A stretch of 37,789 nucleotides of DNA from IMG/VR virus record IMGVR_UViG_3300030103_004456, positions 1 to 37,789 of that record; one strand, 5' to 3'. The notes beneath the pieces were generated by a model. The model saw only the letters and a program-made list of their open reading frames with translations. It ran no database searches and had not been told where the DNA came from. Within the stretch, counting starts at the first letter, position 1. Each line of letters starts with the position of its first letter. This stretch comes from a virus. Position numbers and translations under genes: made by a program. Positions 20,047 through 30,306 of this stretch are shown piece after piece.

Positions 20047-22676
20047 TAGAAAATAATTTACTCAAAACTAATTTCTTAGGTAAAGATGGATTCCGTTGGT
20101 GGATCGGTCAGGTTGCACCTGAAAAGGCACAGGGAAATCAAATAAATCAAGTCGGTAAAGCGTGGGGTGCGAGAGTTAAGGTTCGTATCTATGGTTATCA
20201 TCCAGCAGATGAAACTGAATTGCCAAATGAAGATTTACCTTGGGCTCAAGTATTATTAAATGCTCAAGGTGGTTCAGGAAAAGGTGGTCGTTCTAAATCA
20301 ATGCGTATATCACCTGGTGATACTGTTCTTGGATTTTTTCTTGATGGTGACGATGCACAATTACCAGTTATATTAGGTCTTTTTGCTGCAACAGGTGCTC
20401 GATTTGGTGGTGGAGGAAAATATAAAAATCCATTTGAACCTTTTACAGGATATACTAGTAAAGTAAAACCTGGTAAAATTATAAACAAAAATGAGGATGG
20501 TGGTCAGTCTGGAAAGAAGAATCAAAAATCACCCAGAGTTCTTCCAGAGGATTTAATTAAAACACTTAATGAGAAAGCAGAAGCAGTAGCAAATCAAGCA
20601 CCATCATTACTATCTGGATTAGGTGGATTGATACCACCTGCAGCTGCTGGAACATTAACAGAGAATTTAAATTCTGTAGATTTTGCATCAGGTATAGAAG
20701 CAGCGAGTGCGGGTTTAACAGAAGGATTGAGTAACTTTGATACAAGTGCTTTAGAGGCTAGTGTTTCTCCTGTGATTGGTCAAATGGTTTCATTTGCTGG
20801 ATCTTCAGAGACTGAACAGATAAAAAATGACCTGAAGAATACTATCGCATCTTTTAAGAGTGCAACTCCCCAACAGAAATTTAAATTAAAATCAGACCTG
20901 ACAAAAAAAGTAAGTACCGTGTCAAAGGGTCTTGTTAGTCAGATGACTAATAAATCATTTAAGAGAATGGCTCCAATAATTAATGGTAATCTGGGTGATA
21001 TCTATAGTAATGTATTTACAGCAACTTTAGCAGCGACAAAGAGTACCAGCATCGCTAAAAAAGCAGGGACTGCTGCACAAGCAGCGATGATTCCAGCAAT
21101 AAAAAATTTACAGGAACAATTACCTTGTGTCACACAAGCAGTAAGTGATAGTCTATTTGGATCGATATCTGATCTATTGACACCAATGTTAGATAATGTG
21201 GAAGAATTTACAGAGTGTATTGGTGATCAAATGACGGGTGCAATCTTTAACAAGATACTTGGTGGTCTTGGAAGTGGTTTAGGACCAGCTTTAAGTGGAG
21301 CAAGTAAAGTATTAGGTGGATTCAATCCACTAGACGATATAAGAAGTCAAGCAGAAGGATTGTTAGGTATAAGTGAAGCACTCAAATGTATTACCCCACA
21401 AAAAGTTGCTACTGAATCAAACTTCTGGCAAATTGGAAAGGGTGCGTCAAATGTAGTGGGTGTTGCTGCTGAAACTATTATGGAAGTAGCAAATGTTGCT
21501 CAAGAAATACAAGAAGCAGCAGGTGCACCTCTAGGTGTTTTAGGAAGTATTGCTGCAGACATTGGAGCATTTGATTTCTTAAATCCAAATGTAAGCACAC
21601 AAGGTTTTAGTAGTGCATTAGGTGAGTGCTACACAGGACCACCACTTAATTGTAAGGGTGTTAAGATTAATGTTTTTGGTGCAGATGGTGGTGGTGTCGA
21701 TGCAAGACCAATAATTGGTGCGTTAGTTCCTGATGCATTTGTTGAACAAACAGGAAGTCTTATCGGTGTTCAATTAGCAAATCCTGGTAATGGTTATACT
21801 GTGCCTCCATTAGTTGAGGTGACTGATACTTGTAATAGGGGATATGGTGCAGTTGCTAAAGCAGTGATTGATTATGATCCACAATCACCAACATATCAAC
21901 AAGTGACTGATATTTACATTGTATCACCTGGCGAAAATTACCCTGTGATTGAAGAGAATATTGATGAAACATTCACAGTGGATCACGTTGTCGTAGTTAA
22001 TCCTGGTTCAGGTTATAAAGAAGAGGATGTAATCACTGATAATGAGGGTAATGAGTATACTAAATTCTTAGATGATCAAGGTAGAATTCTAAATGTAATA
22101 CCTCCAAATCCACAAACTCAGAATGTTATAGCAGTAAGTGGAATACCAGTTTTAGAAATAGAATCTGATACTGGAGTAGGAGCTTTAATCAAACCCCAGA
22201 TTGCACCAAGACCTGCATATCAAGGTGAAATTAAACAAAATATTGATTGTATTACTCCTCGTGATGGTATTGTTGGTTTTGTGAATGGCGAACCATATTA
22301 TGGACCTTTCCATGTTCATCCGACTAGAGGTGTTAAGATGGTTGGTGTGGCTCATACAACTTCAGCACACGCAATCATTTATGATACTCCTGCTGAAAGT
22401 AGAGGTAGGAATGCATCTATCACAACTGGATCAACGCAAATACAAACAGTTGCGTCTCAAGGTTCAACTACTTACACACCTCCTGCAACTCCTTCCTCAA
22501 CAACAGAAACCACACCAATGGTTGATACAACAGGTGGTGATGGAAATGTTACATATCAAGACACTACTCCAACACCTCCATCAACTTCTAGTTCATCTGA
22601 TGATAGTGGAGGTTCATCAACACCACCTCCTAGTTCACCACCACCTAGCAGTGGAGGAGGTGGATATGGATACTAA
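20043..22676 (+). CDS. 5: Baseplate hub/spike protein, gp5 OB-fold type without lysozyme
   Basis: 877 residues. Residues 14-130 form the gp5-type OB fold: GFRWWIGQVAP, WGARVKVRIYGYHP, DLPWAQVLL, SPGDTVLGFFLDGDDAQLPV. Unlike T4 gp5 there is no lysozyme catalytic motif after it. The middle (about 180-520) is Ala/Gly/Ser-rich and helical. Residues about 560-745 carry beta-rich repeats (PGNGYTVPPLVEV, PGENYPV, PGSGYKEEDVI), then YYGPFHVHPTRGVKMVG. The last 70 residues are a Ser/Thr/Pro-rich linker ending GGGGYGY. It binds the gp27-like hub; the spike needle is probably the separate beta-helix gene that follows. Confidence 0.82.
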   Translation: MIENNLLKTNFLGKDGFRWWIGQVAPEKAQGNQINQVGKAWGARVKVRIYGYHPADETELPNEDLPWAQVLLNAQGGSGKGGRSKSMRISPGDTVLGFFLDGDDAQLPVILGLFAATGARFGGGGKYKNPFEPFTGYTSKVKPGKIINKNEDGGQSGKKNQKSPRVLPEDLIKTLNEKAEAVANQAPSLLSGLGGLIPPAAAGTLTENLNSVDFASGIEAASAGLTEGLSNFDTSALEASVSPVIGQMVSFAGSSETEQIKNDLKNTIASFKSATPQQKFKLKSDLTKKVSTVSKGLVSQMTNKSFKRMAPIINGNLGDIYSNVFTATLAATKSTSIAKKAGTAAQAAMIPAIKNLQEQLPCVTQAVSDSLFGSISDLLTPMLDNVEEFTECIGDQMTGAIFNKILGGLGSGLGPALSGASKVLGGFNPLDDIRSQAEGLLGISEALKCITPQKVATESNFWQIGKGASNVVGVAAETIMEVANVAQEIQEAAGAPLGVLGSIAADIGAFDFLNPNVSTQGFSSALGECYTGPPLNCKGVKINVFGADGGGVDARPIIGALVPDAFVEQTGSLIGVQLANPGNGYTVPPLVEVTDTCNRGYGAVAKAVIDYDPQSPTYQQVTDIYIVSPGENYPVIEENIDETFTVDHVVVVNPGSGYKEEDVITDNEGNEYTKFLDDQGRILNVIPPNPQTQNVIAVSGIPVLEIESDTGVGALIKPQIAPRPAYQGEIKQNIDCITPRDGIVGFVNGEPYYGPFHVHPTRGVKMVGVAHTTSAHAIIYDTPAESRGRNASITTGSTQIQTVASQGSTTYTPPATPSSTTETTPMVDTTGGDGNVTYQDTTPTPPSTSSSSDDSGGSSTPPPSSPPPSSGGGGYGY

Positions 22677-22680
22677 ATAT
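22673..22680 (+). promoter_or_regulatory. Late-type promoter CTAAATAT
   Basis: CTAAATA overlapping the stop codon of the gp5-like gene and ending 19 nt before the ATG at 22699. Confidence 0.5.
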
Positions 22681-22698
22681 TTACAAAATTTTAATTAA

Positions 22699-23361
22699 AT
22701 GGCAGACAATCAAACCCTACAAAATTGGCAAGGCAGACAATATGAATCCTTTGGTAAATTAAGGATTGATACTGGTAATCCTGAATTAGGAAATGATGGT
22801 GCCACAACATATGCTTTATATGCAGAGAATGATCAGGGATTAACAAGTAGTCTAATAATGTCTGAGGGTGGACAATATAATATATTGAATGATGAGTGTA
22901 TTTCAATAATTGGTGGTGCAAAAAAAGAAGGAGAGGGTGCTTGTATTAATATTGTTGGTAAAGAAGGTGATGTTTGTATAACAGCAGATAAAACTGGTAA
23001 GATAAAAATTAAAGGAAACAATATCACCATTGATTCAGATGACAATATGACTATAAAAACTGGAGATAATATGACTCTTAAGGCAAATTCAATATTCTTT
23101 GATTGTAATGAATTAGCTACAAATGCACTCTGTGGTAATCTTGCACCAAGAGATGTAACATTTGGTGGTTTATGTTTTCGTGGTCAAAAGGTTGGTATAG
23201 ATCAGTTAAACTCTGCGTTTACAGGTGGTGCGTTTGATAATATTGCAGATCAATTAAAAGAGCAAACTGCTGGATTAGCAGACATAGCAGGTAATATTGA
23301 TACAGATGCGATTGAAAGTAATTTATCAAATGCTTTATCAAACTTTGGAGGATTTGGTTAA
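22699..23361 (+). CDS. Baseplate spike beta-helix protein (gp5 C-terminal-like)
   Basis: 220 residues. Residues about 95-140 are a short-period beta-helix: GDVCITADKTGKIKIKGNNI, then TIDSDDNMTIKTGDNMTLKA. The alternating V/I-x-I-x pattern with turns every 8-10 residues is that of T4 gp5C and VgrG-type needles. The C-terminal part is helical and Ala/Asp/Asn-rich. Placed right after the OB-fold gp5 gene, it is likely the membrane-piercing needle encoded separately. Four or more cysteines around 75-150 (ECISI, ACINI, VCITA, FDCNELATNALC) could brace the fold or bind metal. Confidence 0.62.
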   Translation: MADNQTLQNWQGRQYESFGKLRIDTGNPELGNDGATTYALYAENDQGLTSSLIMSEGGQYNILNDECISIIGGAKKEGEGACINIVGKEGDVCITADKTGKIKIKGNNITIDSDDNMTIKTGDNMTLKANSIFFDCNELATNALCGNLAPRDVTFGGLCFRGQKVGIDQLNSAFTGGAFDNIADQLKEQTAGLADIAGNIDTDAIESNLSNALSNFGGFG

Positions 23362-24221
23362 TGGCATATCCAAGTATTGATGACTCTGATGTTAATGTCA
23401 TTGATAATCGAACTGAATTTAACGGTAATGTTTATGTATATGGTGATCTCTATACTGAGAGTATTATTGGTCCTAAATTAGATTTTGATATAGGTGGTGG
23501 AATTAGATTAAGTATTAAAGGTAATGGAGACTCGACATTTCATAATAATGTTGAAATAAAAGAAACATTAAACGTTCTTGGAATAACAACTTTTAATGAT
23601 CGTATAGTAGGAACTTCTGCAACTTTCACAGGAGGTATAGTAGGAACTTCAGCAACGTTCACAGGAAATGTAGAGATTGGTGGTGTATTATCATATGAAG
23701 ATGTAACAAGTGTTGACGCAATCGGAATAGTCACTGCTAGAAATGATATCCATGTGGGTGCTGGTATTTCCGCTGTTGGCATTGTTACTGCTCAATCATT
23801 TCGTGGTGATGGATCTCAATTAACTGGAGTAGAGGCATTTGTCTCAGGTATGATTATTATATGGTCAGGTGCTGCAAATGCAATACCATCAGGTTTTGTG
23901 CTATGTGATGGAAATAATAGCACTCCTGATTTACGAGGTAGATTTGTAGTTGGTCATCATCCAAGTAATGGTGATTATGATGTCAATGATACAGGTGGTG
24001 CAGAGAGTGTTACTCTTACAGTAAATCAAATGCCAACTCATAATCACCCAACAAGTTTTGATGGTAAAAAGTATTTTCCAGGTGGTGGTTCAACAAGTAT
24101 CGGATTTGGTGGTGCAGGTGGATATCCTGCTGACGTATTTTCTATGAGTAATAATGGTGGTAGTCAAGCACATGAAAATAGACCACCATATTTTGCTTTA
24201 TGTTATATTATGAAAACCTAA
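23361..24221 (+). CDS. Short tail fibre with phage tail collar domain
   Basis: 286 residues, overlapping the previous stop by one base. Residues about 60-155 are fibre repeats, including the doublet VGTSATFTGG / VGTSATFTGN and the GIVTARNDIHV / GIVTAQSFRGDGSQLTG module. The C-terminal 130 residues are a collar domain: SGMIIIWSGAANAIPSGFVL, CDGNNSTPDLRGRFVVGHH, NQMPTHNHP and ENRPPYFALCYIMKT. THNH (His227, His229) corresponds to the metal-binding HxH of T4 gp12. It likely forms the trimeric fibre that fixes the baseplate to the cell surface. Related domains also occur in T7-type fibres. Confidence 0.85.
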   Translation: MAYPSIDDSDVNVIDNRTEFNGNVYVYGDLYTESIIGPKLDFDIGGGIRLSIKGNGDSTFHNNVEIKETLNVLGITTFNDRIVGTSATFTGGIVGTSATFTGNVEIGGVLSYEDVTSVDAIGIVTARNDIHVGAGISAVGIVTAQSFRGDGSQLTGVEAFVSGMIIIWSGAANAIPSGFVLCDGNNSTPDLRGRFVVGHHPSNGDYDVNDTGGAESVTLTVNQMPTHNHPTSFDGKKYFPGGGSTSIGFGGAGGYPADVFSMSNNGGSQAHENRPPYFALCYIMKT

Positions 24222-24249
24222 TTGACGATTGTTATAGATATGCTATAAT
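24222..24249 (+). promoter_or_regulatory. Sigma70-like promoter of the small gene at 24270
   Basis: TTGACG at 24222-24227, a 16-nt spacer and TATAAT at 24244-24249. It begins just after the collar-fibre stop codon; the predicted leader is about 14 nt with ACGGA as ribosome binding site. Confidence 0.7.
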
Positions 24250-24269
24250 AGGTTATTCATATACGGAAC

Positions 24270-24464
24270 ATGGAAGATTTCGTTCTTAATGTCGAAGTAG
24301 ACTTTTGCTCTCGCACATTTTCTCTGATTAGTGAACAAGGAGATAGAAGAATAATTAAATGTGATACACCAGACGAGTTTATGAGAGTGCTGAAGGTATG
24401 TGATCAATTACTACCAGCAGATCAAATATTATACAAGGATTTGGTCACTCAAAAAGATAAATAA
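24270..24464 (+). CDS. Small conserved hypothetical protein under early-type promoter
   Basis: 64 residues: VEVDFCSRTFSLISEQGDRR, then IKCDTPDEFMRVL and VCDQLLPADQI. The pattern is beta-beta-alpha, with three cysteines (CS, KC, VC). Similar short proteins are recalled from other cyanomyoviruses, function unknown. It lies between late fibre genes but has a consensus sigma70-like promoter and no late element, so it is probably expressed early on its own transcript. A regulatory or host-takeover role is possible but unproven. Confidence 0.65.
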   Translation: MEDFVLNVEVDFCSRTFSLISEQGDRRIIKCDTPDEFMRVLKVCDQLLPADQILYKDLVTQKDK

Positions 24465-24488
24465 TCATTTAATGGGACGACAGCTAAG

Positions 24489-24496
24489 CTAAATAG
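24489..24496 (+). promoter_or_regulatory. Late-type promoter CTAAATAG
   Basis: CTAAATA 50 nt before the ATG at 24546, a longer leader than at the other late-type elements. The 81-nt gap 24465-24545 holds nothing else recognisable. Confidence 0.5.
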
Positions 24497-24545
24497 ACCT
24501 AGTATTGTATGGTCTTGCCATCAAATTTTATAGTAGATAAAAAAG

Positions 24546-27500
24546 ATGCCTCTTAATAAGTTAGAGAATTTCATAAAGAATACTGAGGGTCGTATTCTTT
24601 ATGTTAATCCAAATGATCTTGATTCAACCGATGGAATTGAAAATCAAGGTAATTCATTAACCAAACCCTTCAAGACACTTCAGAGAGCATTGATAGAGGC
24701 TGCAAGGTTCTCTTATTTGCGAGGAAATGATAATGATTTAGTAGAGAGAACAACTGTTCTACTATTTCCAGGTAATCATATTATTGATAATAGACCTGGT
24801 TTTGGTATTAGAGATGAAGGTGGTGTAGCAAAAGCAGTTAGTCCAAGTGGAGCAGCAACAGGAGCACAAAATACTTTAACACTCACCCTCAATTCTAACT
24901 TTGACCTTACACAAGAAGACAATATACTTTACAAATTTAATAGTGTTAACGGTGGTGTTATAGTTCCAAGAGGAACATCAATCGTTGGACTAGATTTAAG
25001 AAAGACAAAATTAAGACCATTATATGTTCCAAATCCTACAGACTCTAACGTAAAACAATCATCAATACTTAGAATCACTGGTGCTTGTTATTTCTGGCAG
25101 TTTACATTCTTTGATGGTGATGATGCTGGACTTGTATATACTGACCCTTCAGATTTTAGTTCTAATAATGAATCAAAACCAACATTCTCTCACCATAAAT
25201 TAACTTGTTTTGAGTATGCTGATGGTGTAACTAAGAATGAACAGTTTAGTGACTTAACTGATTTAGATATCTACTATAGTAAATTAAGTAATGCTTTTAA
25301 CAGAGCATCAAATCGTGAGGTAGACCAGAAATATCCCGCAGCACCACTAGGTTTTGCACCACAAAGACCTGAGTTTGAGATTGTTGGTGCGTTTGCAACT
25401 GACCCACTTTCTGTTTCTAACATTGAATCAGGTGATGGAGCAACACCAGGTCAAGTTGTTACAGTTACAACTTCGATAGCACATAATCTTACAGGTGGCA
25501 CTCCAATTAAGATTCGTGGTATAAACGTAGCAGATTATAATATTTCAACAAAAGTATCAAACGTAATAAGTTCAACTAAATTCCAATATTCATTACCCTT
25601 TGTTCGTCCAAATTTACCAGCAGGTTCTGCTGGTGGTTTAAGTTCAGCAAATGGTCAGGTATTAGTTGAAACTGATACAGTATCAGGAGCATCACCATAT
25701 ATCTTTAACGTATCAATGCGTTCAGTATTTGGTATGCAGGGTCTTCATGCTGATGGTGCAAAGGCAACTGGTTTCAGGTCAATGGTGACTGCCCAGTTTA
25801 CAGCTATCTCACTACAAAAAGATGATAGAGCATTTGTTAAGTATGATAAAACAAATAGAAGATATAGTGGTATCGCTTTCTCTAAACAAACAGGTGCATT
25901 ACTATCTTCCGAATCATCATCAACAAACCCAAATACAGTATTCCACTTAGATCAGGAAGCTAATTATAGGAAAGAATTTAGAACAACTCACATCAAAGCA
26001 TCAAACGATGCGATTGTTCAGGTTGTATCAGTGTTTGCGATTGGTTTCCACGCACACTTTGAGATGATAAACGGTGCTGACGCATCTATCACTAACTCAA
26101 ACTCTAACTTTGGTTCATTCTCATTAGTTGCTGAAGGATTTAAGAAAGAACCATTTGCAAAAGATAATAAAGGTTTTATAACTTCAATTATAAATCCACG
26201 TTCTGTTGTTACTGATGATAAGCAAATTGAGTATTTACAGATTGACGTATCAGAAACCACTACAACTAAGTTATTCTTATTTGCACAAAATACACTTACA
26301 TTACCACCATCACACATAGCACAAGGTTTCCGTATTGGTGCTAGGTCTGATGATAAACTATACATCGACAAGGGTGGAAGCACATTCCAAGCATCTATTG
26401 TAATGCCTAATGGTGCGACTGGAACATCAAATGTAGGGGAGAAGAATTACGAAGCAATTCATTCTGATGCAAGTGCATCTGTTCAATCAGTATTCACAAT
26501 AGGTGCAGGACATGAATTAGCAAACGGTGAATCAATCAGAATTGTTGCAAATAATGGTGACTTACCTGAGAATCTTGACCCAAATAGAGTTTACTTTGCA
26601 ATAACAAGTACTCAAGACTCAGCATTAGGTGCAACACAAATACGAATTGCATCATCTAAAACAAACGCAGACTTAGCAGTTCCCGTATTTGTGAAGACAG
26701 TTGCAAGTGTAACAGATAAGTTCCGTATTATTAGTAGAGTATCTGATAAGAAACCAAATGATGCTGGACATCCTATTCAATTTGATTCATCTGCTGGACA
26801 GTGGTTTGTTCATACAAGTGCGACAGGAAACACAATTCAATCAAATCTTGGTTCTCTTTCCGATGATGACTTAACATATATTCTAAGAAAGGACGATGAC
26901 CGTAGTTTAGATGAGAAAATTTATAAGATAAGATATGTTGTTCCAAAAGAACTTATCAATGGTAAAGATCCAACAGATGGATTTGTTATTCAAGACTCAA
27001 GTTCTACAAATGTTTTAGCTAATTCTGATTTCACTAAGACAAGTATCACGGCTAATGACTATGGATTTGACCGTAATACTAGATTCATATCACAGGCAAG
27101 TTTTGATAGCACAAATAATTTAGTTAGAGTCCGTTCAGATAAACCTCATAATGTTAATGCAGGTGATCAAGTAATTGTTAGAAACGTAAAGAGTTCAACA
27201 AACTCATTAGGTCTTGATGACAAAGGATATAATGGAACATTCTTAGTTAATGATGTAATTAATGAGAAAGAGTTCAGATACTCAAATACTGATACTAATG
27301 GAATTACACATACTACAGGGACATTCACTAACTCAACACAAACTCGATCAACTGAATTACCTAGATTTGACCGAAATGATAACAAAGGCAACTTCTTTGT
27401 TTACAGAACTGAAGTTATTTCATCTTACATAGAGGGTGTTCAAGATGGTGTTTATCATCTGTTCGTATTGAATGGTAATAATGCGATGGATGAACCATCT

Positions 27501-30287
27501 AATGAGTTTGTTGAGAATAAGTATAATCAAAATATTGTTAATTTATTCCCAGAATATGATCGTGATAATGTAGATGCAAACCCATCTGAAGCAGTATCTT
27601 ATGCGAAGAGATTCCCAATTGGTGATGTTGTTACGAATGACTTAAAGAAGAGTATCACTAGAGAAACAACTAACAAGTTCTTAAAGAACTTTGATGGTTC
27701 AATTGGTATTACATCTGTAACAAATAATAGCACTAATGCTGTTATCAATTTAGATGAAGAGCACGGACTTAGTGCACTTAAGTTTCATTCTTCATTAACA
27801 GGTGGTTCTGGACATACTAACGGAACATACTTTAATGTTAAATTATTCAACTCAAATGCAGCTCCTGCATCTGCGGTCTGGGATGGTGCAACTGCTGATG
27901 TTACAGTTTCTGGTAATTCAGTCACAGCGGTTACAGTAAAAGAAGGTGGTTCTGGATATACAAATGGTGAAACTTTATTCTTTGATAGTTCATCTGTAGC
28001 AACAGGTGGTATTGGTGGTTCACCAAGTGCAAGCATTACAATAGCAACTGCTGGTATTTCATCTGTAACTGGTAATTATATTCAAGTTACTGGTATTACA
28101 ACTGGAACTGATTCTTATCATCGTATATCAAGTATTGGTAGCACAAAACAAATTACTGTTTCTAAGACTGCTGGTGAAACATTACTTGATGGGCAACAGA
28201 TACACGATATGGGTCCTTGGGTCGCTGTTGGAAGTGCAACAACATCTTCAACCACAACTACATTTACAACTCCTGTTGACCACGGTTTAGCAATTGGTAA
28301 TAAATTTAGAATTACTAATAGTAGTGACTTATCTCTTGGAGATTTCATAGTAACATCTGTAGTCGGAGTAACAACATTCTCTGCTGTTACATCATCTGCA
28401 CTTACTGATGCAAAATACATTCTTAAGCATGGATTATCTGATAATGAAGCAATTTCTGGTAGCGATGGAGAAAACCTTGATGTTAGAGGTTATAATATCT
28501 TTGACCACGAAACATTAGTATTAAATGAAGCAGTTGGCACAGGTGATTCAGCATTTAAGGTAACTCTACCTGATGGAACTACAAATGCAACTTCAATTAC
28601 TTCTAGATTCCCATTAGGTTCTTACATCCAAATTGGAAGTGAGATAATGCGTATTGCATCTAACTCATTAAGTGGTTCGGGTGGTGATGAAGTATCAGTT
28701 ATTCGTGGTTCACTTGGAACTATTACTAATAGTCATCTTAAAAATACTAGAATTAGAAAGGTTAAACCATTACCAATTGAACTTCGTAGACCATCTATCG
28801 TAAGAGCGTCAGGTCATACTTTTGAGTATGTTGGTTTTGGTCCAGGTAACTATTCAACTGCACTTCCACAGTTACAGAACAGAACATTATCTGAAAGAGA
28901 AGAGTTCCTTAATCAAGCACAGGAAACATCTTGTGGTAATGTAGTTTATACAGGTATGAATGATCAAGGTGATTTCTACATTGGAAACACTAAGATTGAA
29001 TCTGCTAGTGGAACACAAAAGACATTTGATATTCCTACATCAACAGTTACAGGTGAAGATCCAAATAGATTGAGTGGAGTATTTGATGAGGTTGTTGTTA
29101 AAGAAAGACTACTTGTTGAAGGTGGTAGTTCCAAACAAATACTATCTCAGTTTGATGGTCCTGTTACATTTAATAGTGATGTTAGATTATCAGATGATAC
29201 AAAAACATTTACATCTGAAGCAAAAATCAATGGACAAGATGCTAGGTTTAGAAATACAACTAACTCAACTGCTGTAACAAATGGTTCTGTAGTTATTGAT
29301 GGTGGTGTTGGTATTGGAAAGAGTGTTGTTATCGGTGGAGATATAATTGGAACAGGTGGATTTGATGGTCAGAGTAATATATCAGGTATTACATCTGTAA
29401 CTGCTACATCTTTCTTTGGAGATGGTTCTGGATTAACTGGTACAGGTGCAGCATTAGGTGCTTCTTCAGGCACTCAAAGAATTGTTCTTACAGGTCAAAC
29501 AAGTGGAACAATGACTTCAGTTGCAACTGACTCTGGATTGACATATAATGCTGCGACTGATACTTTAAGCATTACAAAAATAGATGTTGCTAGTGGTATT
29601 GAGGGTAATGCAGGAACAGCAACTACAGCAACCAATGTATCTGGTGCTGCGAATAGAGTTCTATTTAATAATGCCACAGATACAACAACCACTTCTGCCA
29701 ATCTTACATTTGATGGAACATTATTGACTGCATCAACTTTAAGGGCAGGTAACTTACGTTTTGGTGTTGCAACTGGAACTACGATTGATACCACTTCAGG
29801 TGATTTAGTTTTAGATTCATCAAATAATAAAGTTCATATTACAGCAAATGCTGAGATTGATGGTTCATTAACTATTGATAGCACTACTAATTCATCAAGT
29901 AAGGATACTGGTGCTCTCATATTGACTGCTGGTGGACTTGGAGTTGAAGGTAACATTCATTCAGGTGGTGATATAGTTGCATTTAGTGCATCTGATGTGA
30001 CACTTAAGAAAGATATTACACCAATTGATAATGCACTTGATATGATTAATAAGATAAGTGGTAACACCTTTACTTGGAATGTAGGATTGACAGACTTAGC
30101 ACCATATGATAATGGCACTAAGGATACAGGTATTCTTGCACAAGAAGTTGAAGCACTTGGATTACCAGGAGTTACAACTACAAGAGGTGATGGTGTAAAA
30201 GCAGTTCGTTATGATAGATTAATTCCAGTTTTAATTGAAGCAGTTAAAGAATTGACTGCAAAAGTTAATACTCTTGAAAACAAATAA
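24546..30287 (+). CDS. Giant tail-fibre/spike protein with C-terminal S74 chaperone domain
   Basis: 1913 residues. The N-terminus (ENFIKNTEGRILYVNPNDLD, then SLTKPFKTLQRALIEAARFS, RTTVLLFPGNHIID) looks like the start of a pectate-lyase-like beta-helix and is shared by cyanophage structural proteins. The middle is Thr/Ser/Asn/Gly-rich beta repeat. Around residue 1618 is the SFFGDGSGLTG module seen in neighbouring fibres. The C-terminal ~100 residues are a Peptidase_S74 domain: SDVTLKKDI (Ser1816, Lys1821/1822), FTWNVG, GILAQEVEALG, VRYDRLIPVLIEAVKEL and a coiled coil. S74 domains trimerise and then cleave themselves before Ser. Predicted host-binding fibre. Confidence 0.82.
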   Translation: MPLNKLENFIKNTEGRILYVNPNDLDSTDGIENQGNSLTKPFKTLQRALIEAARFSYLRGNDNDLVERTTVLLFPGNHIIDNRPGFGIRDEGGVAKAVSPSGAATGAQNTLTLTLNSNFDLTQEDNILYKFNSVNGGVIVPRGTSIVGLDLRKTKLRPLYVPNPTDSNVKQSSILRITGACYFWQFTFFDGDDAGLVYTDPSDFSSNNESKPTFSHHKLTCFEYADGVTKNEQFSDLTDLDIYYSKLSNAFNRASNREVDQKYPAAPLGFAPQRPEFEIVGAFATDPLSVSNIESGDGATPGQVVTVTTSIAHNLTGGTPIKIRGINVADYNISTKVSNVISSTKFQYSLPFVRPNLPAGSAGGLSSANGQVLVETDTVSGASPYIFNVSMRSVFGMQGLHADGAKATGFRSMVTAQFTAISLQKDDRAFVKYDKTNRRYSGIAFSKQTGALLSSESSSTNPNTVFHLDQEANYRKEFRTTHIKASNDAIVQVVSVFAIGFHAHFEMINGADASITNSNSNFGSFSLVAEGFKKEPFAKDNKGFITSIINPRSVVTDDKQIEYLQIDVSETTTTKLFLFAQNTLTLPPSHIAQGFRIGARSDDKLYIDKGGSTFQASIVMPNGATGTSNVGEKNYEAIHSDASASVQSVFTIGAGHELANGESIRIVANNGDLPENLDPNRVYFAITSTQDSALGATQIRIASSKTNADLAVPVFVKTVASVTDKFRIISRVSDKKPNDAGHPIQFDSSAGQWFVHTSATGNTIQSNLGSLSDDDLTYILRKDDDRSLDEKIYKIRYVVPKELINGKDPTDGFVIQDSSSTNVLANSDFTKTSITANDYGFDRNTRFISQASFDSTNNLVRVRSDKPHNVNAGDQVIVRNVKSSTNSLGLDDKGYNGTFLVNDVINEKEFRYSNTDTNGITHTTGTFTNSTQTRSTELPRFDRNDNKGNFFVYRTEVISSYIEGVQDGVYHLFVLNGNNAMDEPSNEFVENKYNQNIVNLFPEYDRDNVDANPSEAVSYAKRFPIGDVVTNDLKKSITRETTNKFLKNFDGSIGITSVTNNSTNAVINLDEEHGLSALKFHSSLTGGSGHTNGTYFNVKLFNSNAAPASAVWDGATADVTVSGNSVTAVTVKEGGSGYTNGETLFFDSSSVATGGIGGSPSASITIATAGISSVTGNYIQVTGITTGTDSYHRISSIGSTKQITVSKTAGETLLDGQQIHDMGPWVAVGSATTSSTTTTFTTPVDHGLAIGNKFRITNSSDLSLGDFIVTSVVGVTTFSAVTSSALTDAKYILKHGLSDNEAISGSDGENLDVRGYNIFDHETLVLNEAVGTGDSAFKVTLPDGTTNATSITSRFPLGSYIQIGSEIMRIASNSLSGSGGDEVSVIRGSLGTITNSHLKNTRIRKVKPLPIELRRPSIVRASGHTFEYVGFGPGNYSTALPQLQNRTLSEREEFLNQAQETSCGNVVYTGMNDQGDFYIGNTKIESASGTQKTFDIPTSTVTGEDPNRLSGVFDEVVVKERLLVEGGSSKQILSQFDGPVTFNSDVRLSDDTKTFTSEAKINGQDARFRNTTNSTAVTNGSVVIDGGVGIGKSVVIGGDIIGTGGFDGQSNISGITSVTATSFFGDGSGLTGTGAALGASSGTQRIVLTGQTSGTMTSVATDSGLTYNAATDTLSITKIDVASGIEGNAGTATTATNVSGAANRVLFNNATDTTTTSANLTFDGTLLTASTLRAGNLRFGVATGTTIDTTSGDLVLDSSNNKVHITANAEIDGSLTIDSTTNSSSKDTGALILTAGGLGVEGNIHSGGDIVAFSASDVTLKKDITPIDNALDMINKISGNTFTWNVGLTDLAPYDNGTKDTGILAQEVEALGLPGVTTTRGDGVKAVRYDRLIPVLIEAVKELTAKVNTLENK

Positions 30288-30306
30288 ATAACTAAAAAAA
30301 TAACTG

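Noticed and set aside
22285-22698. Histidine/glutamine/leucine-rich plus-strand frame overlapping the end of the gp5-like gene
   Set aside because: Low-complexity shadow of the Ser/Thr/Pro-rich tail of the gp5-like protein; the gp5 frame has clear domain content.
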